Shown piece by piece: positions 61,681 to 64,000 of a DNA stretch of 64,000 bases. Made by a program: the position numbers and the translations under genes. Positions within the stretch are counted from its first letter, which is position 1. Each line of letters opens with the position of its first letter. Under the pieces are notes generated by a model. It was not told where the DNA came from. It searched no databases and was given only the letters and a program-made list of their open reading frames with translations. This DNA comes from an uncultured Porphyromonadaceae bacterium (GTDB lineage: Bacteria; Bacteroidota; Bacteroidia; Bacteroidales; Muribaculaceae): assembly GCA_905198125.1 (NCBI GenBank), contig CAJKBH010000004.1, forward strand, positions 47,586-111,585. Reading direction: 5' to 3'.

Positions 61681-61845
61681 AGCAATAGATCTTACACTGG
61701 TAAAAATGCATACGGCATGGCTTTAGGACTTGATACCAACCGTGACGACCACGAATCTGATACAAATGACCGATATTATGTCGGCGGTCAGTTTATCGGT
61801 CGTCGAGCAATGGGGCGTCCCGTCCGTTGCATCCGGGAGTACTAA
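61681..61845 (+). pseudogene. In-frame C-terminal remainder of the second tip adhesin
   Basis: 54 codons in the same frame as the gene above, ending in TAA 61843-61845. The peptide (SNRSYTGKNAYGMALGLDTN... RRAMGRPVRCIREY) parallels the last residues of the first tip protein (TRAVRCVYDEWYW). It has no start codon or promoter of its own, so it is expressed only if TGA 61678-61680 is suppressed or reverts. A single base change from TGG (Trp) would create this TGA. Confidence 0.85.
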
Positions 61846-61869
61846 TTGTTAACTTAATAACTCATCACA

Positions 61870-62463
61870 ATGAGACTCAATAGGATATTATTAACAGTGG
61901 TTGCCACCGTGACGGCGTGGCTGGCTATTCCGGCGGCCAACGCTCAGGACGTGGCGCTTAAGACGAACCTGATCAACGACATCGCCCTGAGTCCCAACAT
62001 CGGCGTCGAAGTGGGCCTTGCTCCCAAATGGACTCTCGACATGACCGCCGAAATGAATCTGTGGAAAGTGGATGGGCGCAGTTGGAAACACCTCTATTTC
62101 CAGCCTGAGGCACGCTATTGGTTCTGTCAGCGTTTCTCAGGCCACTTCATCGGCTTCCATGCCTTGGGCGGCATCTACAACTTTGGCAAGCTCAACCTGC
62201 CGTTCAATATGCTTGGCTCGAACCTGAAGGAGCTGAAGGACAAGCGCTATCAGGGCTGGGCCGCAGGCGCGGGCGTGGTCTACGGCTATGCCTGGCCGCT
62301 GCACAAGCACTGGAACATCGAGGCGGCTTTAGGCATCGGCTGGCTCTACACACGCTTCGACAGCTATCCATGCCAGATATGCGGCACCAAGATTGACCGC
62401 AACAAGAGTCACAACTACTTCGGTCCCACCAAGCTGTCGGTGGCCGTGGAGTATATATTTTAA
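61870..62463 (+). CDS. DUF3575 outer-membrane protein
   Basis: 197 aa. Signal peptide ending in PAANAQ (about residue 25). It starts DVALKTNLINDIALSPNIGV, the DUF3575 signature; the rest is an alternating beta-barrel pattern with HLYFQPEARYWFCQRFSGHF and ending FGPTKLSVAVEYIF, aromatic as in outer-membrane barrels. DUF3575 genes accompany Bacteroides fimbrial loci and are thought to help assemble or anchor fimbriae. It lies 24 nt after the end of the tip gene remainder. Confidence 0.9.
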   Translation: MRLNRILLTVVATVTAWLAIPAANAQDVALKTNLINDIALSPNIGVEVGLAPKWTLDMTAEMNLWKVDGRSWKHLYFQPEARYWFCQRFSGHFIGFHALGGIYNFGKLNLPFNMLGSNLKELKDKRYQGWAAGAGVVYGYAWPLHKHWNIEAALGIGWLYTRFDSYPCQICGTKIDRNKSHNYFGPTKLSVAVEYIF

Positions 62464-62496
62464 GGCTTTCCTCAACCGTTAAACTGACACAGAATT

Positions 62497-63933
62497 ATGC
62501 GCAGATATATCATGACGGCATTGGCAGCCGTCGCTACAATATTGAATGTCTCGGCTCAGGACAACGCCCTGTATCATGTCACGGACATGAGCGTGGCCAA
62601 GGAACACGGTCTGCTGAAGGTGGGTATGAACGTGCATCCCCGGGACTACCGGCTGAGCTATAACCAGCGCATGGAGGTGACTCCGGTGCTGAAGTCGCTC
62701 GACTCGAACGATTCAATCGCGCTGCCCGGCTTCATCGTGGCCGGCCGCAACGCCTTCTACGACACGGAGCGCGCCGAGGACTTCGGCGGCAGGATACTCC
62801 GCTCGGGCCACGGGGATGCCTACGGCTATCAGGCCGAGGCGGAGTGGCAGAAGTGGATGGACCATAGCCGTCTGGAGCTGCAGGGCCGTTCGTCGGGCTG
62901 CTGCGGTGTGCCCAACGGTCCGGCCGAGGATGTGCCGATGGCCGACCTGGACTGGCGCCCCGCCACGTTCACGCCCCGGTTCCATTACGACGTGCCGCAG
63001 GCCGAGGAACGCAAGATGCGCCGCATCGAGGGCAAAGCGTACGTCAACTTCCCCGTGAACCGCACGGAGATATATCCCGACTATATGGTCAACCCTGTGG
63101 AGCTGCGCAAGATTACCAACAGCATCGACACCGTGCGCATGATGGCCGACGCCACGGTCAAGTCCATCACGCTGACCGGTTTCGCGTCGCCCGAAGGCCC
63201 GTACAGCAACAACGTGCGCTTAGCCAAGGGGCGTACGGAGACCGTGAAGGAGTATGTGCGCGGCCAGTACACGTTCCCGGCGTCGGTGTTCCACACCAAC
63301 TCGGTGCCTGAGGACTGGGAAGGCCTGCGCGACTCGGTGGCCGTGAGCATACTGCCCGACCGCGCGCAGATTCTGGAATTCATCGACCATGACAACGTGG
63401 CGATCGAGAAGCGCAACGACGAGCTGCGCCGCCGCTTCCCGTCGTCGTACGCATTCCTGCTGAAGCATGTGTACCCCTCGCTGCGTCACACCAACTACGC
63501 CATCGACTACGAGCTGCGTACCTACACCGACATCAACGAGATTCGCCGCGTACTGAAGGAGCATCCGCAGAACCTGAGCCTGAACGAGTTCTTCTTAGCC
63601 GCCAATTCATATCCCGTCGGCTCCAAGGAGTATGACAACGTGTGGGAGACGGCCGTAAGGTATTATCCCGACAACGACATAGCGAACCTGAATGCGGCCA
63701 ACTCGGCCATGAACGAGGGCAACATCAAGTATGCCCGCACGCTGCTGTCGCGCGTCAGCGACAATCCCTCGGCCACCTACGCCCGCGCCGTGCTCGACGC
63801 CATCGAGGGCCGGTACGAGCAGGCCCGCGCCGGCATGGAGTCCGTACAGGCTTCGGTTCCCGAAGCCAAGGAGGCTCTTGAGCAGATCCGCCTCGTCCTG
63901 GAGAAGCGCGACCACGTCAAATTCCTGAAATAA
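62497..63933 (+). CDS. DUF3868/OmpA-like periplasmic protein
   Basis: 478 aa. Signal peptide MRRYIMTALAAVATILNVSA. The N-terminal half is DUF3868-like (VAKEHGLLKVGMNVHPRDYR, VTPVLKSLDSNDSIALPGFI). Around 220-260 is an OmpA-type peptidoglycan-binding motif (KSITLTGFASPEGPYSNNVR, LAKGRTETVKEYV). The C-terminal 100 residues are helical, TPR-like (IANLNAANSAMNEGNIKYAR). DUF3575 and DUF3868 genes are usually paired beside fimbrial genes; together they may fix the assembly machinery between outer membrane and cell wall. The last 67 nt of the window after it hold nothing clear. Confidence 0.9.
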   Translation: MRRYIMTALAAVATILNVSAQDNALYHVTDMSVAKEHGLLKVGMNVHPRDYRLSYNQRMEVTPVLKSLDSNDSIALPGFIVAGRNAFYDTERAEDFGGRILRSGHGDAYGYQAEAEWQKWMDHSRLELQGRSSGCCGVPNGPAEDVPMADLDWRPATFTPRFHYDVPQAEERKMRRIEGKAYVNFPVNRTEIYPDYMVNPVELRKITNSIDTVRMMADATVKSITLTGFASPEGPYSNNVRLAKGRTETVKEYVRGQYTFPASVFHTNSVPEDWEGLRDSVAVSILPDRAQILEFIDHDNVAIEKRNDELRRRFPSSYAFLLKHVYPSLRHTNYAIDYELRTYTDINEIRRVLKEHPQNLSLNEFFLAANSYPVGSKEYDNVWETAVRYYPDNDIANLNAANSAMNEGNIKYARTLLSRVSDNPSATYARAVLDAIEGRYEQARAGMESVQASVPEAKEALEQIRLVLEKRDHVKFLK

Positions 63934-64000
63934 GGGAAGCAATCCGCCTCCCGGTAAGTGAACTCCATCCCTGAAATGATAAAAAAGCGACGCCGGGTTT

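Overview
The window comes from a Bacteroidales genome, most likely a gut Muribaculaceae-type organism. Evidence: promoters with the Bacteroidetes -33/-7 pattern (TTTG, 19-21 nt, TAnnTTTG), a hybrid two-component sensor beside SusC/SusD genes, Mfa1/Mfa2-type fimbrial lipoproteins, a type IX secretion plug protein, and no obvious Shine-Dalgarno sequences. Family-level placement is inference. TGA, TAA and TAG all serve as ordinary stops.

Layout. (1) 1-2802, minus: 5' part of a large fibronectin-III/choice-of-anchor surface protein, cut by the window edge. (2) 3248-11219, plus: a MacAB-TolC-like export operon (membrane fusion protein, ABC ATPase, two FtsX/MacB-type permeases, TolC-like channel) followed by a response regulator and a histidine kinase that probably control it. 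(3) 11526-31231, plus: a polysaccharide utilization locus (PUL). A hybrid two-component system is followed by GH43, SusC, SusD, an IPT/TIG surface glycan-binding protein, a BACON-GH5 endoglucanase, two more GH43 enzymes, a DUF5060-type glycosidase and a secreted two-repeat protein with a sorting-like C-terminus. The set suggests a beta-glucan or xyloglucan-like backbone with pentose side chains. (4) 31627-37261, minus: a SprT-like protease with an AT-rich Bro-N/DinD-like gene, then ung, T9SS plug, DUF3109 and cardiolipin synthase, three of them with overlapping or near-contiguous starts and stops. A tRNA-Arg(CCG) gene follows on plus. (5) 37777-40227, minus: ECF sigma factor, anti-sigma-like membrane protein and two DUF4252-type proteins. 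(6) 40712-42829, minus: a SusB-like GH97 alpha-glucosidase. (7) 43075-44722: a thioredoxin-like lipoprotein convergent with a membrane-anchored AraC regulator. (8) 45161-63933, plus: a double fimbrial locus. Two Mfa1-like major subunits each lead a set with an Mfa2-like anchor, minor fimbrillins and a long lectin-fold tip protein, followed by DUF3575 and DUF3868/OmpA outer-membrane proteins.

Most interesting points: the second putative fimbrial tip gene is split by an in-frame TGA 54 codons before the natural end of its lectin-like domain; both tip proteins have an AT-rich, apparently swapped C-terminal part; a 13-nt poly-C tract lies upstream of the second fimbrial set; a 9-nt-period degenerate repeat fills several short intergenic gaps; a REP-like palindromic element occurs at three sites, once as a 68-bp tandem array; a DinD-like gene sits directly upstream of a SprT-like protease gene; and the PUL ends in an unrecognised two-repeat secreted protein.
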